Part shown: piece after piece, positions 1-6,505 of the stretch
How positions within the stretch are numbered: the stretch's first letter is position 1
Layout of the letters: each line of letters begins with the position of its first letter
Source: an uncultured Bacteroidota bacterium
Lineage (GTDB): Bacteria > Bacteroidota > Bacteroidia > Bacteroidales > SZUA-534
Assembly (NCBI GenBank): GCA_937899145.1
Contig: CALBPW010000525.1
Location: forward strand, 1-13,815
DNA: 13,815 bases
Reading direction: 5' to 3'
Notes under the pieces: generated by a model
The model's input: the letters and a program-made list of their open reading frames with translations, nothing else
Database searches by the model: none
What the model was told of the DNA's origin: nothing
Program-made: the position numbers and the translations under genes

Positions 1-501
1 CGATCTCACAGCAATAGTTTCGGTTTTAGAGCCTGCTTTTACGGTTACTTTGGCATTGCGGGTGTAGCCTGTGGTGTTTTCGGTAACATCCACATGAAAA
101 CTGCCGCTCTGCTTGTTGCTTATGGTGCACCAGCTTTGGTTGCTTGTGGCTGTATAGCTATTAGCGTTGGTGGTTACGGTTACTTTCCAATATCCGCTGG
201 TGCCTTCATCGTCAATAAGTTGGGTGACGCTCAAAGCGAGTGTGGTTGGCTGCTGTTTTTTGGCTTTCTGCGCAACCGAAACAGTTTCGGTTTTTCCGTT
301 ATCGGTTTTAACAGTAATGGTTGCGTTCCGCACAGAGCCTGTGGTGTTTTCGCTCATCTCGGCGCGGAACGAGTTTTGCTGCTTGTTGGTTATTTTACAC
401 CAAACCTTGTTGCTTGTTGCTGTGTAGGTTGTGGCGTTGGTAACTGTTATGTCAACATATCCGCCAGTGCCCTCATCGTCGGTTATTGCTGTTGTTGAGA
501 G
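1..501 (-). repeat. Tandem BACON-like repeats inside the kinase gene
   Basis: Two similar units follow each other in the extracytoplasmic part of the kinase. Unit 1 covers residues about 490-578 and unit 2 from 579 to the edge. The anchors DDEGTGGY (497) and DDEGTSGY (586) lie 89 residues (267 bp) apart. SYTATSNQSWC and TYTATSNKVWC also align, as do ENTTG...RNA (540-549 and 630-639). The DNA is similar too, which points to recent duplication. The array may continue past the edge. Confidence 0.85.
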
Positions 502-1968
502 CTGTAGCGGCGCCAGCTCCAAACGCTTGCTAATAAGCCTGTTATTTAATGCCGAGGAACGTTTGTCTATCAAGAAACCGAATGGGGAGTTCTCCTTTCT
601 TTCAATCCTACTTAAAATGCCATCAGCAACATCAAGGCTCGACCTGTTGGTTACAGTGGCACGCTCTATTTGGCGTTCAAACTGCTCAACGTCGGAGTTG
701 TAACTGTTCAGATTTACGCAAGCCGCAATAAATGTGAGCAGCAAAGACACTCCAACAATACCAAATGCGGTCCATAATATTGCTTTTGCCACTTTTTTAT
801 TGGGTATCTGTGAACAGACTATTTCCCTTGTAAGATTGCCTGCCGAAATAGTTACGTGGCCTGTGCGCAGCTCACCGCTATTGTTTTTGTCGGCTGTAAT
901 CCGAAGAACAGAATCTTGGGTTATTGAAACGGAAAGCCAATCGACATCCGCTTCAAAATACCAGTCAACATTGCATTCAACATTAACCCACGCCTCTTTT
1001 CTATCTTTATTAAAGATAATTTCTGTTGGTTCCACATCAAGCTCTATGGTTGGTGTGCGTGGTGTTTTATGTGGCTTTGGCTCTCTGTTTATCTCTGTTT
1101 CGCGACCTGTGCGTTCGTGAAAGGCTGGGTCGTCGGGCGGCAGTGTCTGAGTTTGTTTGGTTTTCACTTTGCGCCGGTCGGCAGCCCATTTGGCAAGTGT
1201 TTCGGCTGTCGGGCGGTCCCATGTTTCGGGCGCAAGCATCTGCTCAACCACGTTTTTCAGTTTGTTGCTATAGTCGCCGCCAATATTCGGTATTTCGGCG
1301 CCGTTCTTTTGCAATCCGCCCCCCATCTCGCCAAAAGGCAGGCTGCCGGTCATCAGTTCAAACACGGTTGCGCCAAGGCTCCAAATGTCGCTGGCCTTAA
1401 CGGGAGCAGGCTCGCGCGAGAAGCGTTCGGGTCCCATATAGGCTGTGGTGCCGCCGCCGGTGTTGCTCATCAGCATACTGCGGCGCAAGGTGCTGCGCGC
1501 CTTGGTGCTTATTCCAAAGTCCGAAATCAGGAATGTGCCTTTTCCGTCAATCAGGATGTTGTCGGGCTTGATGTCCTGATGTATGATGTCGCGCTCGTGC
1601 AAGTAGGCAAGCCCTGCCGCCACTTGTGCGATAAACTGCCAGATTGTTTTTTCGTCCATCTTCCCGATAAGCTTCAAGCATGAGCCTTGCGAGCAGAAGG
1701 GCAGAACAAGGTAAGGCATTTTGTCGCACACACGGAATCCGCGCGGCGTGAGCAGGTTCGGGTGGTTCAAATTCAACAACAAACCGAATTCGTTGCCAAT
1801 GGTTTTCACGCCTTCGTCGTCCATTCCGCCGCCTGTGGCATATATCTTCAGAGCCACTTGCAAGTGTGTGAAAACCTCCTCGGCAAGCCATACTTCGGCA
1901 AATCCGCCGCGCCCGATTAACTCAATCAGTGTATATTGATTGTCAAATATTGTGTTTGGTTGAAACAT
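1..1968 (-). CDS. Membrane-anchored Ser/Thr protein kinase with BACON-like domains (3' end beyond window)
   Basis: The minus-strand frame is open from an ATG at 1968 to the window edge: 656 residues without a stop, so the C-terminus is missing. Residues 12-262 form a eukaryote-like Ser/Thr kinase: Gly-rich loop GRGGFAEVW (19-27), VALK lysine K41, helix-C glutamate E60, catalytic loop HQDIKPDN (130-137, Asp132, Asn137), DFG 150-152, PE 180-181 and SDIW 193-196. All key catalytic residues are present, but Gln replaces the Arg of HRD, making it a non-RD kinase. A Pro-rich linker follows, then a BACON-like fold (about 308-387), one transmembrane helix (about 393-416), a charged helical stretch (about 421-485), and two tandem BACON-like repeats from 490. 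The likely role is a signalling kinase with a cytoplasmic catalytic domain and an extracytoplasmic sensor or binding region. It is third in an operon, 30 nt behind a secreted protein. The domain calls are by eye; ligand and substrate are unknown. Confidence 0.88.
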   Translation of the reverse strand, partial: MFQPNTIFDNQYTLIELIGRGGFAEVWLAEEVFTHLQVALKIYATGGGMDDEGVKTIGNEFGLLLNLNHPNLLTPRGFRVCDKMPYLVLPFCSQGSCLKLIGKMDEKTIWQFIAQVAAGLAYLHERDIIHQDIKPDNILIDGKGTFLISDFGISTKARSTLRRSMLMSNTGGGTTAYMGPERFSREPAPVKASDIWSLGATVFELMTGSLPFGEMGGGLQKNGAEIPNIGGDYSNKLKNVVEQMLAPETWDRPTAETLAKWAADRRKVKTKQTQTLPPDDPAFHERTGRETEINREPKPHKTPRTPTIELDVEPTEIIFNKDRKEAWVNVECNVDWYFEADVDWLSVSITQDSVLRITADKNNSGELRTGHVTISAGNLTREIVCSQIPNKKVAKAILWTAFGIVGVSLLLTFIAACVNLNSYNSDVEQFERQIERATVTNRSSLDVADGILSRIERKENSPFGFLIDKRSSALNNRLISKRLELAPLQLSTTAITDDEGTGGYVDITVTNATTYTATSNKVWCKITNKQQNSFRAEMSENTTGSVRNATITVKTDNGKTETVSVAQKAKKQQPTTLALSVTQLIDDEGTSGYWKVTVTTNANSYTATSNQSWCTISNKQSGSFHVDVTENTTGYTRNAKVTVKAGSKTETIAVRS

Positions 1969-1998
1969 ATAAGATTTTCGGTTTTAGATATTAATCAT

Positions 1999-2748
1999 TT
2001 ACATTTCATATTGATACCAGCCGTTTTGGTCGGCCATAAACCACGCATTACCGGCAACTTTTATGCGGTAAATCGTAATATTCTTCTTGTTGGCTTTCTT
2101 TTCGGTCCTGAACATTCTTCTCCACATTTTCATCGATATTGGGCCGTCGGTTAAATAGTAGTTGTAAAACCAACTGTGCCCATATTCGGTGGTGTAAACG
2201 GCAACGCACATTTTGTCTGATACACAGGCTGTTGTCAAAACAGTACCATCTTCTTGGTGTTTATTAAGAAAGTCTATCAGTTCTTGCGAACTGGCTGAGA
2301 AAAACTTTTCGCCTACTACAATCCAATCGCCTGCATCGTTGAACGAAGTGGACAAAACCGTTTCGCCACGCTCGTTGAAATCGCGCAGTTCCGATTCAAG
2401 CGATTTTGGAATATTGTACCATTTGAAGCCGTTGTTTTCGCCATGCAGAATAAGCCAACTGCCTTTTTCCGTCAGGCAGACATCATTAATCAAATCGTCG
2501 GCTGCTTTAAGCTCATTCAATGCGTTTTTCAAACTGTTTGGTATGCCGACACCAACCCAATCGTTACGGTTGAATAAAGCCAAATCACCATTGCTTTCAG
2601 TAATGGCAACATTCGTGCAGCCACCCCATCGGGTTATAACTTTGCGTATGCCCTCGCGCGAGTTTTGCCCTGCTACAGAAAGTGTTGCTATAACAAGCAG
2701 TGCCATCATTGCGGCACTTTTAAGTTTTTTAGAAGTACAAATATTCAT
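1999..2748 (-). CDS. Secreted protein of unknown function with internal repeats of about 42 residues
   Basis: This 249-residue protein starts with a typical signal peptide: a Lys-containing N-region, a hydrophobic core at about 12-25, and probable cleavage near SVAGQ. The mature part holds three to four imperfect units (about 47-89, 90-134, 135-173, and perhaps from 174). Each has a two-strand hairpin with a G-D/S-W-hydrophobic core (GDLALF, GSWLIL, GDWIVV), a short turn, and an amphipathic helix of the type SLxxxLxxLN. Similar strand-helix repeats occur in uncharacterised Bacteroidetes exported proteins, but I cannot name a family. It lies 6 nt after the previous gene's stop and 30 nt before the kinase start, so the three genes are probably co-transcribed. 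A role as extracytoplasmic partner of the kinase is inference from position only. Confidence 0.8.
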   Translation of the reverse strand: MNICTSKKLKSAAMMALLVIATLSVAGQNSREGIRKVITRWGGCTNVAITESNGDLALFNRNDWVGVGIPNSLKNALNELKAADDLINDVCLTEKGSWLILHGENNGFKWYNIPKSLESELRDFNERGETVLSTSFNDAGDWIVVGEKFFSASSQELIDFLNKHQEDGTVLTTACVSDKMCVAVYTTEYGHSWFYNYYLTDGPISMKMWRRMFRTEKKANKKNITIYRIKVAGNAWFMADQNGWYQYEM

Positions 2749-2754
2749 TATCAG

Positions 2755-3168
2755 CTATTTAAGTTCCACATTATATACCCACATAGCATCGTCATAGTCA
2801 ACATAGAGTTGCCAATAGTCATCTTTTTGTCTTAGGCGGATACCGCATCGCAAGCCATTTCTGTCAACACACTTCATTTCCATGGATCTTCCGCCGCCAT
2901 AGTCATCTTCAAAATCGCTACCGTCGTAAACGTCGTACTCTTGAGTTACCTTGCTGTAGATAGTAATGCGGTCGTTATTTATCACTATCAAAACAGACGA
3001 GGCCTCCCACTCGCTCCACTCGCCCCAATTACCTTCAGCGTCGGCCTCTTTGTATGAGTATGAGGTTGCGCGCAGTTTCAGTACTTCGGCCATGGCAGGA
3101 GCCGATACCCATATAAGTAGCGCAGCCACCAATAAGGGTTTCAGGATTTTAGACATTGATTTTTTCAT
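2755..3168 (-). CDS. Small exported protein of unknown function
   Basis: I chose the ATG at 3168 rather than the longer start at 3216, because it places a clean signal peptide at the N-terminus: MKKSMSK, a hydrophobic core, and an AMA cleavage site before EVLKLR. The protein is then 137 residues. The mature part is about 110 residues, mostly beta-like and rich in Tyr, Trp and acidic residues. It has a GEWSEW motif, an acidic DGSDFEDDYGGG loop and two Cys (CVDRNGLRC) that could form a disulfide. I do not recognise the family. It is the first gene of the minus-strand set that ends with the kinase. A weak promoter-like TATTATGG lies just upstream (3188-3195), and an intrinsic terminator at 3215-3251 separates the operon from the RNA gene region before it. 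Confidence 0.72.
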   Translation of the reverse strand: MKKSMSKILKPLLVAALLIWVSAPAMAEVLKLRATSYSYKEADAEGNWGEWSEWEASSVLIVINNDRITIYSKVTQEYDVYDGSDFEDDYGGGRSMEMKCVDRNGLRCGIRLRQKDDYWQLYVDYDDAMWVYNVELK

Positions 3169-3214
3169 AGCATTCAGCAGCCCTTTACCATAATAGACCC
3201 GCCGCGCCAAGGGC

Positions 3215-3251
3215 AAAAAAAAGCGTGGGAGTCTGATTGTTCATATCCCAC
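3215..3251 (-). terminator. Intrinsic terminator, minus strand
   Basis: Read on the minus strand, GTGGGA (3251-3246) pairs with TCCCAC (3230-3225) across a 15-nt loop, followed by GC and eight T. The layout matches the terminator at 3411-3451: 6-bp stem, 15-17-nt loop, GC, T-tract. It stops transcription coming from the RNA region before the exported-protein operon. Confidence 0.7.
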
Positions 3252-3405
3252 AATTCAGGGCACTCGTATCGCCAACAGCCAAGCTGCATCAGCCGGCAAG
3301 TCAATAATTGCGCCCAACAGCAATAACCCGAAAAGAGAGCTTTGTGGTTTCATAACTGTCCACCAACCCGCCGATTCCCTAATCGGGCAAAAAATTTTGT
3401 TAATG
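3223..3405 (-). ncRNA. Possible second structured RNA between two terminators
   Basis: About 180 nt with no credible protein gene lie between two minus-strand terminators. Readable elements include a perfect CCGATT/AATCGG hairpin with a 4-nt loop (3371-3386), GTGG/CCAC pairing around 3340-3360, and GCTG/CAGC pairing around 3280-3295. The stretch ends in a good terminator. I see no clear promoter of its own, so it could instead be a read-through tail of the upstream RNA or a leader region. I cannot name the class. Confidence 0.25.
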
Positions 3406-3410
3406 AGTTA

Positions 3411-3451
3411 ATAAAGAAAAGCGCGGGAATCGAAACATACACTCATCCCGC
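3411..3451 (-). terminator. Intrinsic terminator of the 6S-like RNA
   Basis: On the minus strand GCGGGA (3451-3446) pairs with TCCCGC (3428-3423) across 17 nt, followed by GC and a T-rich run (TTTTCTTT). Its first two bases overlap the last two bases of the RNA's closing stem (3450-3451), so the closing stem and the terminator partly compete. It fixes the direction of the RNA as minus. Confidence 0.7.
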
Positions 3452-3610
3452 TCTTGAGGCCTTCGCATTGCCCATCTTCCGAGGATAAGCAATGCCAAAA
3501 CCCACGCCGTATGCATCTATAGATTATAGTACACACAATATGGGCATCGACCATTGCTTTACCGTGCGGAAGATTCAGAATTTGCGAAGTTCCAAGAGCC
3601 GCAGATAAAA
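3421..3610 (-). ncRNA. ssrS: Rod-shaped RNA, candidate 6S RNA
   Basis: Four perfect stems nest in order over 150 nt. They are 3593-3599 with 3450-3456 (GCTCTTG/CAAGAGC), 3583-3589 with 3461-3467 (CTTCGCA/TGCGAAG), 3567-3574 with 3474-3481 (ATCTTCCG/CGGAAGAT), and 3552-3559 with 3487-3494 (AAGCAATG/CATTGCTT). Further pairing with G-U pairs lies in the apical part. Small internal loops separate the stems, including an 8/6-nt bubble at 3575-3582 and 3468-3473. A long rod with internal bubbles, about 190 nt with its terminator, is the architecture of 6S RNA, which mimics an open promoter and binds RNA polymerase. A 6S-Flavo class is known from Bacteroidetes. The overall fold is directly visible; the 6S identity is inferred from architecture and length. 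The 5' end is uncertain. Confidence 0.6.
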
Positions 3611-3680
3611 CGTTGTTCAACGCCTTATTTCATTATGTTTTACTTCACCTTCATCTAAAACGATTTCAGTAAAAGCATAA

Positions 3681-3688
3681 CAAATGTA
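3681..3688 (-). promoter_or_regulatory. Bacteroidetes-type -7 box, minus strand
   Basis: TACATTTG on the minus strand matches the Bacteroidetes -7 consensus TAnnTTTG exactly. An A-rich stretch precedes it, but I see no clear -33 TTTG. It is the only match upstream of the 6S-like RNA, and would start transcription near 3675, leaving a leader of about 75 nt before the rod. Confidence 0.35.
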
Positions 3689-3902
3689 AAATTTGTTTTT
3701 TTATGGCATATAATGGGTTCGTAATTTTTTTTATTGATAGGCAGAGTTTTTGAGCGGTGTTTAACCAGCATACAAGTGTTCACCAAGCAAAGCCAACTTT
3801 TGCACTTTTCGTTTGCAAACGCCCTCTTGTTATGGCGCGGGAATCTCAAATGCTGTTACCACTTTCTCTTTACAAATCCTCACACAATTTTTCCCCTCTA
3901 TT

Positions 3903-3931
3903 TTTGCTATTCGCTTAAAATATTATCTTTG
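3903..3931 (+). promoter_or_regulatory. Bacteroidetes-type promoter of the bactofilin gene
   Basis: TATCTTTG (3924-3931) is an exact TAnnTTTG box. TTTG at 3903-3906 could serve as the -33 element, although the 17-nt gap is somewhat short. A start near 3938 would give a leader of about 20 nt before the ATG at 3959. Confidence 0.55.
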
Positions 3932-3958
3932 GCACACATTATTAAAAAACATCAAACT

Positions 3959-4324
3959 ATGGCAAAAGAGACCGAACAAACAAACCAGATAAATATTATT
4001 GGCGCTGGCACAACAATAAAAGGCGACATCGACTGCAATGGCGATATGCGTATTGATGGTAAAGTAACAGGCAACATCAACGTTCAAGGCAAAATTGTGA
4101 TTGGACAAACCGGCAACATCAATGGACAGATAAACTGCAAAAACTCAGAAATTGAAGGAAAGGTTGAAGGCAAAATTTTTGTTGGCGAACTTTTAGTTCT
4201 GAAAAGCACCGCTGCCATTTTAGGCGACATTACAACCACCAAACTTGCCATTGAGCCGGGCGCAACCTTCACCGGCAATTGCAAAATGGACGGAAAAACC
4301 GCTGCCGCAAATGCCACAAAATAG
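3959..4324 (+). CDS. Bactofilin family polymer-forming cytoskeletal protein
   Basis: The 121-residue protein is almost entirely a bactofilin domain (about 12-110), with the regular beta-helix pattern of alternating Gly and Ile/Val. Typical rungs are TTIKGDIDCNGDMRIDGKVTGNI and the following GKIVIGQTGNINGQI, ending in a PGATFTGNC rung. Short polar tails flank it, as is usual for bactofilins. These proteins polymerise into filaments without nucleotide and act in cell shape, stalk or envelope organisation. I start it at ATG 3959 because the upstream in-frame extension to 3734 crosses the promoter and is not bactofilin-like. Its last 14 nt overlap the AtpZ-like gene. This pairing is common in Bacteroidetes. 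Confidence 0.92.
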   Translation: MAKETEQTNQINIIGAGTTIKGDIDCNGDMRIDGKVTGNINVQGKIVIGQTGNINGQINCKNSEIEGKVEGKIFVGELLVLKSTAAILGDITTTKLAIEPGATFTGNCKMDGKTAAANATK

Positions 4325-4523
4325 CGAGTTCAATAAAAATATCAGTAATTATGCCAAGTATTCAGGCCTTGCCTTCGAAATGCTTGGCATTATTATTTTA
4401 GGCACTTTTGGCGGCGTCAAAATCGATAAAATCGCCGGCACAAAACCTCTTTTTACCATCATTCTGTCTCTCGGCGCAATATTTGCCGCACTATACCTGA
4501 TTATCAAAAAGGCAAGCAAATAG
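4311..4523 (+). CDS. AtpZ/AtpI-like two-helix membrane protein
   Basis: The start is the ATG at 4311, overlapping the end of the bactofilin gene by 14 nt. This gives a 70-residue protein. It has two membrane segments (about 17-34 and 47-66) joined by a short loop with the GGVKIDK motif, and a Lys-rich C-terminus. NYAKYSGLAFEM before helix 1 is typical of the AtpZ/AtpI family, small accessory proteins of F-type ATP synthase proposed to help c-ring assembly or Mg/Ca transport. In many Bacteroidetes atpB and atpE follow. Here an AIM24-like gene follows, so the protein is separated from the ATP synthase operon, at least on this contig. Confidence 0.85.
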   Translation: MPQNSEFNKNISNYAKYSGLAFEMLGIIILGTFGGVKIDKIAGTKPLFTIILSLGAIFAALYLIIKKASK

Positions 4524-4590
4524 CAGATGTTGGAGAGCAGAGTGTAGCAGACAATCAAAAGATTAATTTTCAATTTTAAAAATAGTTGAT

Positions 4591-4598
4591 TACCTTCG
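4591..4598 (+). promoter_or_regulatory. Weak -7-like box before the AIM24 gene
   Basis: TACCTTCG differs from TAnnTTTG at one position and lies 18 nt before the ATG at 4617. An upstream T-rich stretch (4567-4571, TTTTC) could serve as a poor -33 element. The 93-nt gap after the AtpZ-like gene makes a separate promoter reasonable, but the match is weak. Confidence 0.3.
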
Positions 4599-4616
4599 AT
4601 TTTTAACTGCTCAAAA

Positions 4617-5384
4617 ATGAAATCACACGAAATTGATTACAAAATCATAGGGCACGATTTACAACTTGTTGAGGTAGAGCTCGACCCAAATGAGACCGTT
4701 ATTGCCGAAGCGGGAGCTATGATGTACATAGAGGACGGCATTGAATTTGAGACAAAAATGGGAGACGGCTCTAATCCTCAAGCAGGATTTTTTGACAAAT
4801 TGCTATCGGCCGGTTCCCGCATGTTTGCCGGCGAATCGGTTTTCTTAACACATTTTACAAACCGGGGGTATGGCAAACGCCATGCAGCTTTTGCCGCTCC
4901 CTATCCGGGGTCGATTCAACCATTAAATCTGGCACAATTAAGAGGCAGCGTAATTGTGCAAAAAAACGCTTTTCTATGCGCCGCGCTTGGCACAAAAATC
5001 TCAATAACACTCAACAAACGTTTGGGTGCGGGGCTTTTTGGAGGCGAAGGGTTTATACTTGAAAAACTTGAAGGAGACGGAATGGCATTTGTTCACGCCA
5101 GCGGCGCCATTGTTGAACGCCAACTTAACAACGAAACTCTGCGCGTTGATACAGGCTGCATTGTAGGTTTTGAATCGCAAATCGACTACGACATACAACT
5201 ATCCGGAAATCTTAAAACTTCATTGTTTGGCGGCGAAGGATTGTTTCTTGCCACACTGCGAGGAACAGGGAAAATCTGGCTGCAAAGTATGCCTATCAAT
5301 AAACTTATCGCATCGCTCACGCCAGCTTCAAAAAACTCACAAAAAGAAAATCAAAGTTTGATTAATAATCTGTTTGAACGATAA
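4617..5384 (+). CDS. TIGR00266/AIM24 family protein
   Basis: The 255-residue protein has the hallmarks of the AIM24 (TIGR00266) family: [17 protein letters not shown] near the N-terminus (25-41), two LFGGEG motifs at 140-145 and 203-208, [10 protein letters not shown] (177-186), and a closing [11 protein letters not shown] (216-226). These proteins form a symmetric beta-sandwich. The mitochondrial homologue helps organise inner-membrane complexes, but the bacterial role is unknown. There is no signal peptide, so it is cytoplasmic or peripheral. The length is normal apart from a polar C-terminal tail of about 25 residues. Its stop is 11 nt before the DUF262 gene, so the two are probably co-transcribed. 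Confidence 0.88.
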   Translation: MKSHEIDYKIIGHDLQLVEVELDPNETVIAEAGAMMYIEDGIEFETKMGDGSNPQAGFFDKLLSAGSRMFAGESVFLTHFTNRGYGKRHAAFAAPYPGSIQPLNLAQLRGSVIVQKNAFLCAALGTKISITLNKRLGAGLFGGEGFILEKLEGDGMAFVHASGAIVERQLNNETLRVDTGCIVGFESQIDYDIQLSGNLKTSLFGGEGLFLATLRGTGKIWLQSMPINKLIASLTPASKNSQKENQSLINNLFER

Positions 5385-5395
5385 AATAATATTCT

Positions 5396-6505
5396 ATGGA
5401 ACAGAAACTCAACATTATAAGCGATTGGACATTGCAAAAACTTATTAATGAATTACAATCCGGCAACATCAAAATTCCCCGTTTCCAGCGCGATTACATT
5501 TGGGAAAAATCGAAAGTCGTAAAACTCCTCAACTCCATCTACAACCAATACCCGATAGGCTCACTTTTCTTTTGGAAAGCGCCTGCCAAATACGCATTTT
5601 TCATCCGCCCGTTCGATATTGACGGCATTGATGACACCAAAACCGAAAGCGATTTTCAGTTTATACTTGATGGTCAACAACGCATAATGTCGCTATTTGC
5701 CGCACTAAAAGGCAAAACGATGGGCGATGTTGATTACGCGACAATCTGCTTCAACCCTGAGCGTTGCGAATTTCTGATACCACGCAGCCAACGCGAGAAA
5801 GGCAACATTCCCGCTTGGCGCATTATGGATAACACCGCATTTGCCGAAACCAAAACCGAACTTGAAAAAGGAAAAGGCAGAAATCAGAAGAAGACTGTTG
5901 AGAATTGGCAACAATGCCATGATATTTTTGCAAACTACCCAATGAGCATTGTGCTGACAACCAATACCGACATTGACGATGTGGTTGAAATTTTTGAGCG
6001 CATCAATCAAGGCGGAAAACACCTTACAGTTTTCGACCTTGTACACGCTACAACATGGAGCGAAAAATTTGATTTAAAGCAAAATATCGAAGATTTTAAC
6101 ACCCCAGCACGCATCAAACAAGTTGGGCGTTTAAGCGAAAAAGTTTTCACACTATCGCTCACCCTCAACGCCTTCGACGACGCGCGCAGCCTATACCAAC
6201 TAAAACTCACACCCGACATTTGCCAAAAAATTTGGTCGCGCACGCGGTCGGCACTCATCAGCACTCTCGATTTTCTGAAAAAAATGCGCATTTCAGGCGA
6301 CCTTGCTTTTTATCACAATCTGATACCGACACTACAATATTATTTCTTTACTGCTGGCGGCAACACCATCTATCCTGAACATCAAAAAGCACTCGAAAAA
6401 TGGTTTTGGGACGCAAAATTTTCAAAGCGATATTCGGTTTCAGGCGCGACACACCTGAAAGAAGATGTACAATGGATTCGCACACTTTTAAACAACGCGG
6501 AATGA
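5396..6505 (+). CDS. DUF262 protein (GmrS-like, solo)
   Basis: The 369-residue protein carries the DUF262 core, related to ParB/Srx-fold proteins and to the GmrS half of the GmrSD type IV restriction system. Visible motifs are IPRFQRDYIW (27-36), LDGQQR (91-96) and FERINQGGKHLTVFDLVHA (200-218). The C-terminal part (about 245-365) is helical and ends in the KWFWDAKFSKRYS pattern often found in this family. No DUF1524 (GmrD, HNH-type nuclease) domain is present here or in the neighbours, so a complete GmrSD enzyme is not encoded. The DGQQR motif is associated with NTP binding or hydrolysis and nuclease activity in relatives. A defence role is plausible but not shown. Its stop overlaps the next start by 4 nt (ATGA), implying coupled translation. 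Confidence 0.85.
   Translation: MEQKLNIISDWTLQKLINELQSGNIKIPRFQRDYIWEKSKVVKLLNSIYNQYPIGSLFFWKAPAKYAFFIRPFDIDGIDDTKTESDFQFILDGQQRIMSLFAALKGKTMGDVDYATICFNPERCEFLIPRSQREKGNIPAWRIMDNTAFAETKTELEKGKGRNQKKTVENWQQCHDIFANYPMSIVLTTNTDIDDVVEIFERINQGGKHLTVFDLVHATTWSEKFDLKQNIEDFNTPARIKQVGRLSEKVFTLSLTLNAFDDARSLYQLKLTPDICQKIWSRTRSALISTLDFLKKMRISGDLAFYHNLIPTLQYYFFTAGGNTIYPEHQKALEKWFWDAKFSKRYSVSGATHLKEDVQWIRTLLNNAE

Noticed and set aside
1..501. CRISPR or other short direct-repeat array
   Set aside because: The repeated DNA follows a 267-bp coding period in frame with BACON-like domains, with no short repeat-spacer pattern.
1069..1683. Plus-strand ORF of 204 residues
   Set aside because: It lies opposite the kinase domain, whose catalytic motifs are intact on the minus strand. 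The plus-strand product has no recognisable features and is a shadow.
2213..2797. Plus-strand ORF of 194 residues
   Set aside because: It is antisense to the exported repeat protein, which has a signal peptide and regular repeats. The plus-strand translation is low-complexity Ser/Leu-rich.
3408..3620. Minus-strand ORF of 70 residues
   Set aside because: It coincides with the rod-shaped RNA and its terminator. Base pairing explains the sequence and the peptide resembles nothing.
3655..3849. Minus-strand ORF of 64 residues
   Set aside because: It lies in an AT-rich promoter region between divergent transcripts, covers the -7 box at 3681, and has no domain or signal-peptide logic.
3734..3958. 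Upstream extension of the bactofilin frame
   Set aside because: It runs through the TATCTTTG promoter box, and the peptide is not bactofilin-like. The ATG at 3959 gives a normal-length protein.
5396..6505. Complete GmrSD restriction enzyme
   Set aside because: Only the DUF262 half is present. No HNH-type DUF1524 motif is visible in the protein or its neighbours.
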